Shown: positions 36,603 to 46,070 of the stretch, piece after piece
How positions within the stretch are numbered: position 1 is the stretch's first letter
Layout: each line of letters opens with the position of its first letter
NCBI RefSeq assembly: GCF_018612875.1
Contig: NZ_JAGGRI010000018.1
Span: forward strand, 1-64,000
Source: Lysobacter sp. ISL-50
Lineage (GTDB): Bacteria > Pseudomonadota > Gammaproteobacteria > Xanthomonadales > Xanthomonadaceae
Direction: 5' to 3'
DNA: 64,000 nt
Translations under genes and position numbers: made by a program
Notes under the pieces: generated by a model
Told to the model about the DNA's origin: nothing
Databases searched by the model: none
Seen by the model: the letters and a program-made list of their open reading frames with translations, nothing else

Positions 36603-37452
36603 TTCACCGCTCCAAGCCTCGCAAGGCCGCGGCGTTCGCGCCGCCCGCTGGGTGCTGCTGTCGGCCTTGGTCGTGCTGGGCGCGGGCGCCTGCAACCGCT
36701 TGAGCTTCATCAAGCCGAACTTGCAGCGTCACGACTTCGAGCACACCGGCCCGACCTACGATTTCAAGGACAAGCGCAAGGGCGCCGACGGCAAGAGCGC
36801 GGCGATGGGCCGGGCGTTGTCGGCGCAGCGCTACCTGGAGGCCGGCGACGTGGCCAAGGCCCGCGACGAGCTCAAGCAGGCGCTCAAGTACGATCCCCGC
36901 TCGGCCGAGGCCTACAGCCTGATGGCGGTGCTGGCCGAGCGCGACAACCAAAACGCCGAGGCCGGCGGTTATTACCGCAAGGCGGCCGAGTACGCGCCGA
37001 CCCGCGGCGCGGCGCTCAACAACTACGGCGTGTGGCTGTGCGCCAACCAGCGCACCGGCGAGGCGATGACGTATTTCGACCGCGCCCTGGCCGATCCGCA
37101 GTACTCCACGCCGGCGGTGGTACTGGCCAACAGCGGCGCCTGCGCCGACAAGCTGGGGCAGGGTGAACGCGCCGACGCCGATTTGCGTCTGGCGCTGTCC
37201 ATCGATCCGAACAACTCGATGGCGCTGGGCGCGATGGCCAAGCGCCAGCTGCGCCTGGGCAAGGCCTTCGAGGCGAGGGCCTTTTCTGAACGGCGATTAG
37301 CCGCTGGGCCTATTTCAGCTGAAGCGCTGATGACTGCGTCACAAATCGAACAAAAACTCGGCGACACGGCAGCCGCCGCGAGATACGTTCAGCGAATGAG
37401 GGCGGAGTTCCCTGACGCGCAGGGCTCCGAATCGGGGGATGGCGGTAAGTGA
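36589..37452 (+). CDS. pilF: Type IV pilus biogenesis/TPR lipoprotein PilF-like
   Basis: A lipoprotein of about 287 residues. A signal peptide ends in lipobox AGAC near residue 35; the mature protein is a chain of TPR units ([58 protein letters not shown], partial views). PilF/PilW helps the PilQ secretin assemble in the outer membrane. I prefer ATG 36589 with AGGGA eight bases upstream; ATG 36565 is also possible. It overlaps rlmN and is followed by rodZ with a one-base overlap, the standard order. Confidence 0.87.
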   Translation: MPRLDSPLQASQGRGVRAARWVLLSALVVLGAGACNRLSFIKPNLQRHDFEHTGPTYDFKDKRKGADGKSAAMGRALSAQRYLEAGDVAKARDELKQALKYDPRSAEAYSLMAVLAERDNQNAEAGGYYRKAAEYAPTRGAALNNYGVWLCANQRTGEAMTYFDRALADPQYSTPAVVLANSGACADKLGQGERADADLRLALSIDPNNSMALGAMAKRQLRLGKAFEARAFSERRLAAGPISAEALMTASQIEQKLGDTAAAARYVQRMRAEFPDAQGSESGDGGK

Positions 37453-38288
37453 TGATGCAGTCGAACGAATTCGCGACTGAGGTCGGCGGAAGCTGTGGCG
37501 CGCGTCTCAAACAGGCTCGCGAGACAGCGGGGCTGTCCATCGAAGACGTGGCCGCACGGCTGAAAATGCCGTCGCGTGTCGTCAAGTCGCTGGAAAGCGA
37601 CGACATCGCCAGCATTGGCGCGCCGGTTTTCGTGCGCGGCCAGCTGCGCAGCTACGCGCGCCTGGTCGGCATCGACCTGGAAAGCCAGCTGAGCGGCACG
37701 CCGGTGGCTTCGACCGCCCCGTCCGAACTGGTCAGCCACACCCACACGCCGCGCTACCGCCGCGTGTTCGAGCAGACCACGCGCCGCGCTGTCTATATCG
37801 TCATGACCGCGGCCATCGCGGTGCCGATCTGGATCGCCACGCGTCATCCCAACAGCAATTCCACCGTGCAATCACTGGACATGGCGGCGCTGCCGGCCGG
37901 TCCGGCGGGCGCCGCGCCGTCGCAAGCGGGCGGCGCCGCGCAGGCGGATTCGGCGCCGCCGCAGCGCACGCCGCTGATCGCATCGATGACGCCGCCGCTG
38001 CCGCAGGCGCAAGCCCAGGCCGCGAAGACCCTCAATTTGAAGTTCAGCGGCGACAGCTGGGTGCAGATCGTCGGCACCGACGGCAGCAAGCTGGAAGAAG
38101 GCATCCTCGGCGCAGGCCAGGAGCGCAGCTACAACCCGGGCGACGTCGCCAGCGTGCGTCTGGGCAACACCTCCGCGGTCGAAGTCCGCAACGCCGGCCA
38201 ACCGGTCGATCTGGCACCGTTCAGCCGCGCGAACGTCGCGCGCTTTACGCTATCCTCTGACGGTTCCCTCGCGCCGGTCTCCGACTGA
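37452..38288 (+). CDS. rodZ: RodZ-like cytoskeletal/HTH membrane protein
   Basis: A 278-residue single-pass protein. The N-terminal helix-turn-helix domain (GARLKQARETAGLSIEDVAARLK, residues 17-40) is that of RodZ, which links MreB to the membrane and shapes the cell wall. One transmembrane helix (YIVMTAAIAVPIWIA, about residues 114-130) is followed by an Ala/Pro/Gln linker and a C-terminal DUF4115 domain (FSGDSWVQIVGTDGSKLEEG). It starts at ATG 37452, sharing a base with the pilF TGA. Confidence 0.9.
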   Translation: MMQSNEFATEVGGSCGARLKQARETAGLSIEDVAARLKMPSRVVKSLESDDIASIGAPVFVRGQLRSYARLVGIDLESQLSGTPVASTAPSELVSHTHTPRYRRVFEQTTRRAVYIVMTAAIAVPIWIATRHPNSNSTVQSLDMAALPAGPAGAAPSQAGGAAQADSAPPQRTPLIASMTPPLPQAQAQAAKTLNLKFSGDSWVQIVGTDGSKLEEGILGAGQERSYNPGDVASVRLGNTSAVEVRNAGQPVDLAPFSRANVARFTLSSDGSLAPVSD

Positions 38289-38423
38289 CCCGCGCCGCGG
38301 GTCCGCGAACACCTTCATCGGCCCGACGCTGCATCAAGTGCGGCTTCGGGCCGGTCCATTACGGCCCATTCCGCCGCGCCCGCGCGGCGGCGGGCCGTTC
38401 AGCCAGCTTACCGACGGCGCATC

Positions 38424-39053
38424 ATGGCGATTGACGACCTGCTCGACGAACACGAACAAAGCGAACGCGTACTGTCCTGGTTGCGCGCCAACGGCGCCGG
38501 CCTGATCGGCGGCATCGCCCTGGGCCTGGCCGCGATCGGCGGCTGGAAGTGGTGGGGCAACCACCAGCTCGAAGAACACGGCAAGGCCGCCGCGCAGTTC
38601 CAGGCCGCGACCGATGCGGTCGATGCCAAGGACAAGGCCGCCGCGGCCAAGGTCAAGGCGCTGCCGGACGGCATGTACCGCACGCTGGCCTCGCTGGACC
38701 TGGCCAAGTCGCAGGTCGAGACCGACCAGCGCGACGCCGCCATCGCCACTTTGCAGGGCATCAAGACCGACGACGCGGCGATCGCCGAGATCGTCAATCA
38801 GCGTGTGGCGCGCTTGCTGATCGACGCCAAGAAGCCGGCCGATGCGGTCAAGCTGCTCGACAAATCGACCTCGCCGATGGCGATGGAAGTCCGCGGCGAC
38901 GCCCAGCTCGCGCTCGGCAAGGCCGATCTGGCCCGCAACGACTACACCGCCGCGCTCGGCAAGCTCGATGAAGCCTCGCCGCGCCGCCGCCTGCTCGAAC
39001 TCAAGCTCACCGAAGCCGGCGGCACGCCGGTCAAGCCCGAGGCCAAGTCTTAA
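38424..39053 (+). CDS. yfgM: YfgM-like ancillary translocon protein
   Basis: A 209-residue protein. A cytoplasmic N-terminal stretch (DDLLDEHEQSERVLSWLR) precedes one transmembrane helix (GAGLIGGIALGLAAIGGWKWW), then a periplasmic TPR-like domain. In E. coli YfgM associates with SecYEG and the chaperone PpiD. It lies in the conserved run rodZ-yfgM-bamB-der; here hisS and ispG, often found in that run, are missing. Its stop overlaps the bamB start. Confidence 0.9.
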   Translation: MAIDDLLDEHEQSERVLSWLRANGAGLIGGIALGLAAIGGWKWWGNHQLEEHGKAAAQFQAATDAVDAKDKAAAAKVKALPDGMYRTLASLDLAKSQVETDQRDAAIATLQGIKTDDAAIAEIVNQRVARLLIDAKKPADAVKLLDKSTSPMAMEVRGDAQLALGKADLARNDYTAALGKLDEASPRRRLLELKLTEAGGTPVKPEAKS

Positions 39054-40288
39054 TGATCCAAGCCCAGAAGATGTCCTCCGGCGGCGCCGTCGTGCGCGCC
39101 ACCGCCGCTGTCGTGTTGTGCGCGTTCGCACTGAGCGGCTGCTCCACCGTCAAGGGCTGGTTCGGCGGCAAGAAGAAGGACGACGGCAAGCCGAACGAGC
39201 CGACCGAACTCACCGACTTCACCGCCAGCGTCAAGGTCGACAAGATCTGGTCGGTCAACGCCGGCAAGGGCGAGGAGCGCATCGGCGTGGGCCAGGGCCC
39301 GACCGTCGCCGACGGCCGCGTCTATGCCGCCGCGCTCAAGGGCGGCGTGCACGCCTACGATCTGCAGACCGGCAAGGAAGTCTGGCACTACGTGCCCAAG
39401 CGCAAGGACAAGGACAAGAAGGACAAGGACATCCGCCTGTCCGGCGGTCCCGGCGCGGGCGAAGGCCTGGTCGTGATCGGCGGCCTGGACGGCGAAGTGA
39501 TCGCGCTCGACGCGGCCACCGGCGCCGAGAAGTGGACCGCCAAGGTCACCAACGAAGTCATCGCCGCGCCGAGCATCGGCCTGGGTCTGGTGTTCGTGCG
39601 CTCCAACGACGGTCGCGTCACCGCGTTCGACGCCGCCAGCGGCGAGCGCCGCTGGTTCTGGAACCATGAAGTGCCGATGCTGTCGGTGCGCGGCAACGGC
39701 TCGCCGGCGGTGGGCCCGGGCTTCGTGTTCGTCGGCAACGACGACGGCACGGTCAGTGCGCTGGCCTCCAGCGACGGCCACACCACCTGGGACCAGTCGG
39801 TGTCCCAGCCCGAAGGCCGCAGCGAGCTCGACCGCATGGCCGACGTGGACGGCACTCCGGTGCTGGAAGGCACCACCTTGTACGCGACCAGCTTCAAGAA
39901 GCAGACCGTGGCGATCGACGCGCCGAGCGGCCGTCCGATGTGGTCCAGCGAGCACGGCGGCGTCGGCCGTCTGGGCCTGAGCGGCGACAAGCTGATCGTC
40001 AGCGATCCGTCCGGCACGGTGTACGGCCTGGACAAGAACGGCGGCAGCGCCTTGTGGTCGCAGCCGTCGCTGGCGCGCCGCAACCTGACCGGCGCGGCGG
40101 TGCAGGGCGATTACGCCGTGGTCGGCGATTTCGACGGCTACGTGCACTGGATGAAGCTGGACACCGGCGAGTTCGCCGCGCGCGCCCGCGCCGGCGGCAA
40201 GCCGCTCAAGGCCGCTCCGGTGGTCGCCGACGGCGTGCTGATCGTGCAGAACATCAAGGGCGAGCTGACTGCGTTCAAGCTGCAGTGA
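39053..40288 (+). CDS. bamB: Outer-membrane assembly lipoprotein BamB
   Basis: A 411-residue lipoprotein (lipobox LSGC, about residue 34) forming a WD40-like eight-bladed PQQ propeller. Repeated blades of the type GRVYAAALKGGVHAYDLQTGKEVW, then GEVIALDAATGAEKW and GRVTAFDAASGERRW (partial views), are easy to see. A Lys/Asp-rich loop (KRKDKDKKDKD, about residues 116-126) sits in the first blades. BamB helps the BAM complex fold outer-membrane proteins. ATG 39053 overlaps the yfgM stop (TAATGA). Confidence 0.95.
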   Translation: MIQAQKMSSGGAVVRATAAVVLCAFALSGCSTVKGWFGGKKKDDGKPNEPTELTDFTASVKVDKIWSVNAGKGEERIGVGQGPTVADGRVYAAALKGGVHAYDLQTGKEVWHYVPKRKDKDKKDKDIRLSGGPGAGEGLVVIGGLDGEVIALDAATGAEKWTAKVTNEVIAAPSIGLGLVFVRSNDGRVTAFDAASGERRWFWNHEVPMLSVRGNGSPAVGPGFVFVGNDDGTVSALASSDGHTTWDQSVSQPEGRSELDRMADVDGTPVLEGTTLYATSFKKQTVAIDAPSGRPMWSSEHGGVGRLGLSGDKLIVSDPSGTVYGLDKNGGSALWSQPSLARRNLTGAAVQGDYAVVGDFDGYVHWMKLDTGEFAARARAGGKPLKAAPVVADGVLIVQNIKGELTAFKLQ

Positions 40289-40755
40289 AGTGAGGCAGGC
40301 AGCGGGTCGTCGGGCATAGGGAAGGGACGGTTCGGCGCGGTTTTACCGCTGCGCGGCCTTCCTTCCGGTTCCCGATAGCACGTCCCGGCATGCGCGGCCC
40401 GGGCGGCGAACAGCCGTTCCGGGCCGTTCGTTTTATCGGTATCCGCCCGCCGCGGGCCCGTCCGCGCTCACGGCGACCTGGGCCCGAAGCCCGGTCAACC
40501 GGGCGCGCGAAAGCGTCTTCGCGCCCGCTCTGGCACTATGGCGGCCTGTTTCATGACGGCCGGCCTCGCAGAACCGGTTTCATGGCCGCCGGACGCCCGT
40601 CGATTCGGCGGCATGACCGCGATTCGACGATGGTCTGCTCCGCAAACCCGCTCTACATGAATTAGTTCCGTCGGGAGCCGAAGGCCGACGCCGCTGCCCG
40701 CAGCCGCGCACCTTCCATTCCCGATTCCCCATTCTCCATTCCCGGCTTCAAACAC
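40289..40755. other. Intergenic region between bamB and der
   Basis: No convincing gene in 467 bases. It holds a terminator at 40396-40432 and, directly ahead of der, a degenerate CCCGATT-type heptamer run at 40714-40746. A 91-codon open frame at 40390-40665 overlaps the terminator and lacks a ribosome site. Confidence 0.6.
40396..40432 (+). terminator. Terminator after bamB
   Basis: GGCCCGG/CCGGGCC arms enclose an inner CGGC/GCCG pair, and the hairpin is followed by GTTCGTTTTA. Confidence 0.7.
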
Positions 40756-42156
40756 ATGCTGCCCCTAGTCGCCCTCGTTGGTCGTCCCAACGTCGGAAAA
40801 TCCACCCTGTTCAATGCCCTCACGCGTACCCGCGACGCGCTCGTCCACGACGAGCCCGGGGTCACCCGCGATCGCCACTACGGCGTGTGCCGGCCCGAAG
40901 GCCAGCGCCCGTTCGCGGTCGTCGATACCGGCGGTATCGCCGGCGTCGATGAAGGCCTCGCCGGCGCCACCGCGCGCCAAGCCCGCGCCGCGGCGGAGGA
41001 AGCCGATCTGGTCCTGTTCGTGGTCGATGGCCGCGAAGGCGCCTCGGCCCTGGACGACGAAATCCTGGCCTGGCTGCGCAAGACCGCGCGGCCGACCTTG
41101 CTGGTGGTCAACAAGACCGACGGCCTCGACGTGCGCGCGGCGATCAACGACTTCGCCCGCTACGGCATCCGCGATGCGATCGGCGTGTCCTCGGCGCACC
41201 GCCAGGGCATCGACGAACTGTTCGCGGAAGTGTTCGCGCGCCTGCCCGAGGCCGGCGTCACCGCCGAGCTCGACAACGATCCCAACCGCATCCGCGTGGC
41301 CTTCATCGGCCGCCCGAACGTGGGCAAATCGACCCTGGTCAATCGCCTGCTCGGCGAAGAACGCATGATCGCCTCCGAAGTGCCGGGCACCACCCGCGAT
41401 TCGGTCGCGGTGGATATGGAGCGCGACGGCCGCCTGTACCGGCTGGTCGATACCGCCGGCGTGCGGCGCAAGTCCAAGGTCGAGGAAGCGGTCGAGAAGT
41501 TCTCGATCATCAAGACCCTGCAGGCGATCGAGAACTGCCAGGTCGCGGTGGTGATGCTCGACGCCGGCGAAGGCGTGACCGACCAGGACGCCAGCGTGCT
41601 CGGCTATGCGCTCGACTCCGGTCGCGCGCTGGTGGTCGCGGTCAACAAATGGGACGGGCAGACCGAGTACCAGCGCCAGCAGACCGAAAACCTGCTGACG
41701 CGCAAACTCGCCTTCGTCGAATGGGCCGAGAAGATTCGCATCAGCGCCAAGCATGGTTCGGGCTTGCGCGAGTTGTTCGCCGCGATCCATCGCGCGCACG
41801 CCTCGGCGACCACCGAAATCGGCACCAGCGAAGTGACCAAGGCGATGGAAGTCGCGTACGAGACCAATCCGCCGCCGGTGGTGCGCGGACACGTGGCCAA
41901 GCTGCGCTTCGCCCATCCGGCCGGTTTGAATCCGCCGACCTTCGTCGTCCACGGCACCCGTCTGCGCACGCTCGCCGACAGCTACAAGCGCTATCTGGAG
42001 AACTTCTTCCGCAAGCGCTTCAAGCTGGTCGGAACGCCGGTGCGGTTCGTGTTCAAGGACAGCGCCAATCCGTACGAGGGCAAGAAGAACGTGCTGACCG
42101 AGCGTCAGGTGGCCAAGAAGAAGCGCTTGATCCGGCATGTGAAGCGCGGCAAGTAA
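40756..42156 (+). CDS. der: GTPase Der (ribosome assembly)
   Basis: A 466-residue protein with two tandem GTP-binding domains and a KH-like C-terminal domain, needed for 50S subunit maturation. P-loops are [14 protein letters not shown] (about residues 6-19) and [14 protein letters not shown] (about residues 184-197); switch DTGG and DTAG motifs and NKxD (NKTD, NKWD) motifs are present in both halves. The basic tail ([13 protein letters not shown]) is typical. It has its own upstream spacer and a strong terminator downstream. Confidence 0.97.
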   Translation: MLPLVALVGRPNVGKSTLFNALTRTRDALVHDEPGVTRDRHYGVCRPEGQRPFAVVDTGGIAGVDEGLAGATARQARAAAEEADLVLFVVDGREGASALDDEILAWLRKTARPTLLVVNKTDGLDVRAAINDFARYGIRDAIGVSSAHRQGIDELFAEVFARLPEAGVTAELDNDPNRIRVAFIGRPNVGKSTLVNRLLGEERMIASEVPGTTRDSVAVDMERDGRLYRLVDTAGVRRKSKVEEAVEKFSIIKTLQAIENCQVAVVMLDAGEGVTDQDASVLGYALDSGRALVVAVNKWDGQTEYQRQQTENLLTRKLAFVEWAEKIRISAKHGSGLRELFAAIHRAHASATTEIGTSEVTKAMEVAYETNPPPVVRGHVAKLRFAHPAGLNPPTFVVHGTRLRTLADSYKRYLENFFRKRFKLVGTPVRFVFKDSANPYEGKKNVLTERQVAKKKRLIRHVKRGK

Positions 42157-42231
42157 GCGTTTCGGCTTCGGCGGCTTCCTCGTTGCGGCCAGTCGCATCG
42201 CATCTGGTGTCGGGGCTGAAGCCCCTCCCAC

Positions 42232-42267
42232 AAAAAACCTCGCGGCCTGCGAGGTTTTTTTGTTTTT
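42232..42267 (+). terminator. Terminator of der
   Basis: A perfect 12-bp stem AAAAAACCTCGC/GCGAGGTTTTTT with a 5-nt loop and a continued T-run. Confidence 0.92.
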
Positions 42268-42335
42268 CGGCGGGGCTTGCAGTGCGTTGCCCTGCGCCGT
42301 GGACAATCGGCCAGCACGCTGGAGAACGAAGGATT

Positions 42336-42686
42336 GCGAAGCAACGAAGTCTTTTGTGGGAGGGGCTTCAGCCCCGACTCGAAGCTTCACAGGCGAAGTA
42401 AGCGCAGACAACACCAGGGCATCGCGAAGCAACGAGGTCTTTTGTGGGAGGGGCTTCAGCCCCGATGCGAAGCTTCAGGGCGAAGTAAGTCCAGACAACA
42501 CCAGGGCATCGCGAAGCAACGAAGTCTTTTGTGGGAGAGGCTTCAACCCCGACGCGAAACTTCAGGGGCGAAGTAAGCCCAGACAGCACCAGGGCATCGC
42601 GAAGCAACGAAGTCTTTTGTGGGAGGGGCTTCAGCCCCGACTCGAAGCCTCACGGGCGAAGTAAGTCCAAAGCAACGCCGACCTTC
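42336..42686. repeat. Tandem array of a REP-containing 87-88 bp unit (four copies)
   Basis: Units start GCGAAGCAACGA at 42336, 42424, 42511 and 42599, so the period is 88, 87 and 88 bp. Each unit carries the palindromic core GGGGCTTCAGCCCC preceded by TTTTGTGGGA (one copy is degraded to GAGGCTTCAACCCC), then a conserved spacer with AAGTAAG-CCAGACA-CACCAGGGCATC. A single inverted core lies at 42207-42231, just before the der terminator. It fills the 614-bp space between der and mobA. It is REP-like sequence, not CRISPR: repeats are longer than the variable parts and no unique spacers exist. Confidence 0.88.
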
Positions 42687-42770
42687 AGCCGCCGCATTTC
42701 CATCGCGACGCGCCGGCGATGGGCAACGGGCACAATACGGTTCAAGCCCCAAGCCCCGAACGCATTCCCC

Positions 42771-43361
42771 ATGACCATCGCCGCCTCCGAGCTGACCCTG
42801 GGCCTGTTGGCCGGCGGCCGCGCATCGCGGCTGGGCGGCATCGACAAGGCTTGGCTGCGCCGCGATGGCGAAGCGCAGGTGCTGCGCCTGGCGCGCGCCT
42901 ATGCGCCGCGGGTCGCGCAGGTGCTGGTCAGCGCCAATCGCGACCAGCAACGTTATGCCGCCAACGGTCTGCGCGCCGTCGGCGACGTCATTCCCGATCT
43001 CGGCCCGCTCGGCGGGCTCGATGCCCTGGCTTCGGCCTGCGCCACGCCCTGGTTGTTCACTCTGCCGGTGGACGCGGTGAACCTGGACGAAAACCTGCTG
43101 CCGGCGCTGATCGCCGCGCAGACCGGGCAGGGCGCCTACGCGATCGACGACGACGGCGTGCAGCCGCTGTTCGCGCTGTGGCCGGTCGAACCGCTGCGCG
43201 CGGCGCTCATGGATGCCCTGCAACGCCGCGCGCTGGCGGTGCGCGCGCTGCAGGCCGCACTCGGCATGACCGCGCTGCGCCTGGATGGCCTACGCTTCGG
43301 CAATCTCAACACGCCCGAGGATCTGGCCGCGGCCGGCTTCATCGCCGATCCGGATCCGTGA
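42771..43361 (+). CDS. mobA: Molybdenum cofactor guanylyltransferase
   Basis: A 196-residue enzyme that links GMP to molybdopterin. The nucleotide-binding motif GLLAGGRASRLGGIDKAW is a variant of the usual LAGGxSRRMGxDK, with Ala-Ser where Ser-Arg is common. ISANRDQ-like (LVSANRDQQRY) and DLGPLGGLDALA segments follow, and the FGNLNTPEDLA tail is exact. It is the first of three Mo-cofactor genes with moeA and the MoeB fusion downstream. The only upstream promoter space is the repeat array. Confidence 0.93.
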   Translation: MTIAASELTLGLLAGGRASRLGGIDKAWLRRDGEAQVLRLARAYAPRVAQVLVSANRDQQRYAANGLRAVGDVIPDLGPLGGLDALASACATPWLFTLPVDAVNLDENLLPALIAAQTGQGAYAIDDDGVQPLFALWPVEPLRAALMDALQRRALAVRALQAALGMTALRLDGLRFGNLNTPEDLAAAGFIADPDP

Positions 43362-43410
43362 CGCCCTCATTCACCCGTTGCGCGCCGCGCGACCGCAGAG
43401 CGATACGCCC

Positions 43411-44631
43411 ATGACCGATTTCCCGACCGGCCTGTTGTTCGACGAGGCGATGACGATCCTCGCGCAAGTCGGCGCCGAGTACCGGCTGAACGCCGAAACC
43501 CTGGCCCTGCCGCGCTGTCACGGCCGCGTGCTGGCCCAGGACGTGGACGCGCCGCTGTCGCTGCCGCCGTTCGACAACAGCGCGATGGACGGCTTCGCCC
43601 TGCGTCAGGCCGACCTGGACGGCGAGCACACCGCGTTGAGCCTGATCGGCGAACAGTTCGCCGGCCTTGCCGCGGGCCTGAGCCTGGGCGCCGGCCAATG
43701 CGTGCGCATCACCACCGGCGCGCCGATGCCGGCCGGCGCCGATACGGTCGCGATCAAGGAAAACGTGCGCATCGACGGCGACCGGGTAATCGTGCCGGCG
43801 CTGGCGCGCGGCCAGAACGTGCGTTACGCCGGCGAGGACGTGGGCGAGGGCGAGCGCGTGCTGCGCGCCGGCCAGGTGCTGACGCCGGCGCGAGTGTCGC
43901 TGGCCGCGTCGATGGGGCTGGCCTCGCTGAGCGTGCGGCGGCGGCCAACGGTGGCGGTGTTCACCAGCGGCGATGAACTCGTCGAGCCGGGCATGCCGCT
44001 GGCGCCGGGGCAGATCTACGACAGCAACCGCGACCTGCTGATGGGCCTGCTGCGCGCCGACGGCCTGGAGCCGACCGCGTGGCCGCGTCTGCCCGACGAC
44101 GCCAAGCAGGTCGAGATCGCGTTGCGCGACGCGGCCTGCGCCTTCGATCTGGTGTTCACCTGCGGCGCGGTCTCGGCCGGCGAAAAAGACCATATCCCGG
44201 CGGTGCTGCGCGAGTTCGGCCGCATCCATTTCTGGAAGGTGAAGATGCGTCCGGGCATGCCGCTGGTGTTCGCCAGCATGGATCAGGCGCGAATGCTCGG
44301 CTTGCCGGGCAATCCGGTGTCGGTGATGGCGACTTACCTGAGTTTCGGCCGCGCGTTGATCGACGCTCTGCAGGGCCGCGCCGAGCCGCGCGCGGTATTG
44401 CGCGCGCGGCTGGTCGGGTCGATCGAGAAGACCCACCCGCGCCGCGAATTCATCCGCGCGCGCCTGCTCAGCGACGACGACGGCGTGCTGCGGGTGGACC
44501 CCAATCCCGCGACCGGCTCGCACCGGCTGCGCGCGGCGGCCGATTCCGATGCGTTGATGGTGGTGCCGGAAGGGCCGCAGCGGCTGGGCGAGGGGGCGGT
44601 GATGGATGTGTTGCCTTATGCGCTTGGGTGA
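43411..44631 (+). CDS. moeA: Molybdopterin molybdenumtransferase
   Basis: A 406-residue enzyme that inserts molybdate into adenylated molybdopterin. DNSAMDGFALR near residue 58, the PMPAGADTVAIKENVR stretch, the GDELVEPG motif and GLPGNPVSVMATY are diagnostic. C-terminal domain IV is complete. The start ATG 43411 follows mobA by 49 bp. Two hairpins after the stop (44644-44660; GCCCGAACG/CGTTCGGGC at 44673-44695) may end the transcript or separate it from the MoeB fusion. Confidence 0.95.
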   Translation: MTDFPTGLLFDEAMTILAQVGAEYRLNAETLALPRCHGRVLAQDVDAPLSLPPFDNSAMDGFALRQADLDGEHTALSLIGEQFAGLAAGLSLGAGQCVRITTGAPMPAGADTVAIKENVRIDGDRVIVPALARGQNVRYAGEDVGEGERVLRAGQVLTPARVSLAASMGLASLSVRRRPTVAVFTSGDELVEPGMPLAPGQIYDSNRDLLMGLLRADGLEPTAWPRLPDDAKQVEIALRDAACAFDLVFTCGAVSAGEKDHIPAVLREFGRIHFWKVKMRPGMPLVFASMDQARMLGLPGNPVSVMATYLSFGRALIDALQGRAEPRAVLRARLVGSIEKTHPRREFIRARLLSDDDGVLRVDPNPATGSHRLRAAADSDALMVVPEGPQRLGEGAVMDVLPYALG

Positions 44632-44672
44632 GGTGCCGCGTTTGCGAGCCATTGGCTCGCGCGGCACCGAAC

Positions 44673-44695
44673 GCCCGAACGCTATTCGTTCGGGC
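44673..44695 (+). terminator. Hairpin between moeA and the MoeB fusion
   Basis: GCCCGAACG/CGTTCGGGC, 9-bp arms with a 5-nt loop; a second stem GCGAGCC/GGCTCGC lies at 44644-44660. There is no T-run, so strength is uncertain. Confidence 0.5.
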
Positions 44696-44780
44696 CGGGG
44701 GGGAGGGGCGCGCGCCCCGACGCAACACAGCATCGCGCCCCATGCCCGCCGCCGCTCCCGCCACAGGCGATAATCCCCGC

Positions 44781-45917
44781 ATGAGCATCGAATCCATTTC
44801 CCCGGCGCAGGCGCACCGGCGGCAACAGGCCGGCGCGATCCTGATCGATGTGCGCGAAGCGCACGAACGCGCCGCCGGTCACGCCGAACACGCGCGGGGC
44901 ATCGCCAAGGACGCCCTGGAAGCCGATCCGCACGCGAATCTGCCCGACCGCGACGCCGACATTCTCCTGATCTGCCAATCCGGCGCGCGTTCGCTGCGCG
45001 CCGCGCGGACCCTGCTCGACGCCGGCTACCGCCGCGTGGCCTCGGTCGAAGGCGGCACCACGCGCTGGCTCGCCGAGGGCCTGCCGATGACGGTGCCGCA
45101 ACAGTCCGACGACGAGCGCGACTTCCATGATCGCTATTCACGCCATCTGCGCCTGCCCGAGGTCGGCGAAGCCGGCCAGCGCAAGCTGCAGGCAGCGCGC
45201 GTGGCAATGGTCGGCGCCGGCGGCCTGGGCTCGCCGGCCGCGTTCTATCTGGCCGCGGCCGGCATCGGCACGCTGGTGCTGGCCGACGACGACGTGGTCG
45301 ATCGCAGCAACCTGCAGCGACAGATCCTGCATACCGAAGACCGCATCGGCGTGTCCAAGGTCGAATCGGCGCGGATCGCGCTGGCGGCGCTCAATCCGCG
45401 GGTGAAGGTCGAGACCTTCGCCGAGCGCATCGGCTCGGACAATGTCGAGCGCCTGATCGGCGCGGCCGACGTGGTCTTCGACGGCGCGGACAATTTCCCG
45501 GTGCGCTATCTGCTCAACGATGCCTGCGTGAAGCTCGGCAAGCCGCTGGTGTACGGCGCGATCCATCGTTTCGAAGGCCAGGTCAGCGTGTTCGACGCCG
45601 GGCGCCATCGCGGCGTGTGTCCGTGTTACCGGTGCCTGTTTCCGGAACCGCCGCCGCCGGAAGCCGCGCCCAATTGCGCCGAGGCCGGCGTGCTCGGGGT
45701 GCTGCCGGGCGTGGTCGGGCTGATCCAGGCGACCGAGGTGATCAAGCTGATCCTGGGCCTGGGCGAATCGCTGGCCGGGCGCTTGCTGCATTTCGACGCG
45801 CTGGGCATGCGATTCCGCGAGACCCGGCTGCGGCCGGACCCCGAATGCCCGCTGTGCGCGGCCGGGCGCGAGTTTCCGGGGTATATCGACTATCAAGCGT
45901 TCTGCGCGGCGCAGTGA
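44781..45917 (+). CDS. moeB: Rhodanese-MoeB/ThiF fusion adenylyltransferase
   Basis: A 378-residue two-domain protein. The N-terminal rhodanese domain has catalytic Cys65 in LLICQSGARS; the following E1-like domain has the ATP loop GAGGLGSPAAFYLA (about residue 143), the DDDVVDRSNLQRQ metal/ATP motif, CPCYRC and CPLC zinc knuckles and a TEVIKLILG segment. MoeB adenylates the C-terminus of the small molybdopterin-synthase subunit; a rhodanese partner can load sulfur onto it. In eukaryotic MOCS3 the rhodanese is at the other end. Confidence 0.93.
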   Translation: MSIESISPAQAHRRQQAGAILIDVREAHERAAGHAEHARGIAKDALEADPHANLPDRDADILLICQSGARSLRAARTLLDAGYRRVASVEGGTTRWLAEGLPMTVPQQSDDERDFHDRYSRHLRLPEVGEAGQRKLQAARVAMVGAGGLGSPAAFYLAAAGIGTLVLADDDVVDRSNLQRQILHTEDRIGVSKVESARIALAALNPRVKVETFAERIGSDNVERLIGAADVVFDGADNFPVRYLLNDACVKLGKPLVYGAIHRFEGQVSVFDAGRHRGVCPCYRCLFPEPPPPEAAPNCAEAGVLGVLPGVVGLIQATEVIKLILGLGESLAGRLLHFDALGMRFRETRLRPDPECPLCAAGREFPGYIDYQAFCAAQ

Positions 45918-46070
45918 CGGCTGCGCGGTCGCGTATTACGGGAGAGATCGGACGATGATGAAACCTTCGATTGGATCTGCCGGCGCGGGCCGTAGCGGTG
46001 CGAGCGCGATTGACCGGAATCGCTTCGCCGATCGGCGAAGCGAGCGTCGTCCGCACTCGCCATCGCCGCG

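Noticed and set aside
40390-40665. A 91-codon frame between bamB and der
   Set aside because: Overlaps the bamB terminator and has no start signal.
42260-42664. Open frames across the 87-bp array before mobA
   Set aside because: Repeat translation only; it begins inside the der terminator.
42336-42686. CRISPR array
   Set aside because: The repeat is the whole 87-bp unit; there are no alternating unique spacers and no cas genes. The same applies to 50915-51393.
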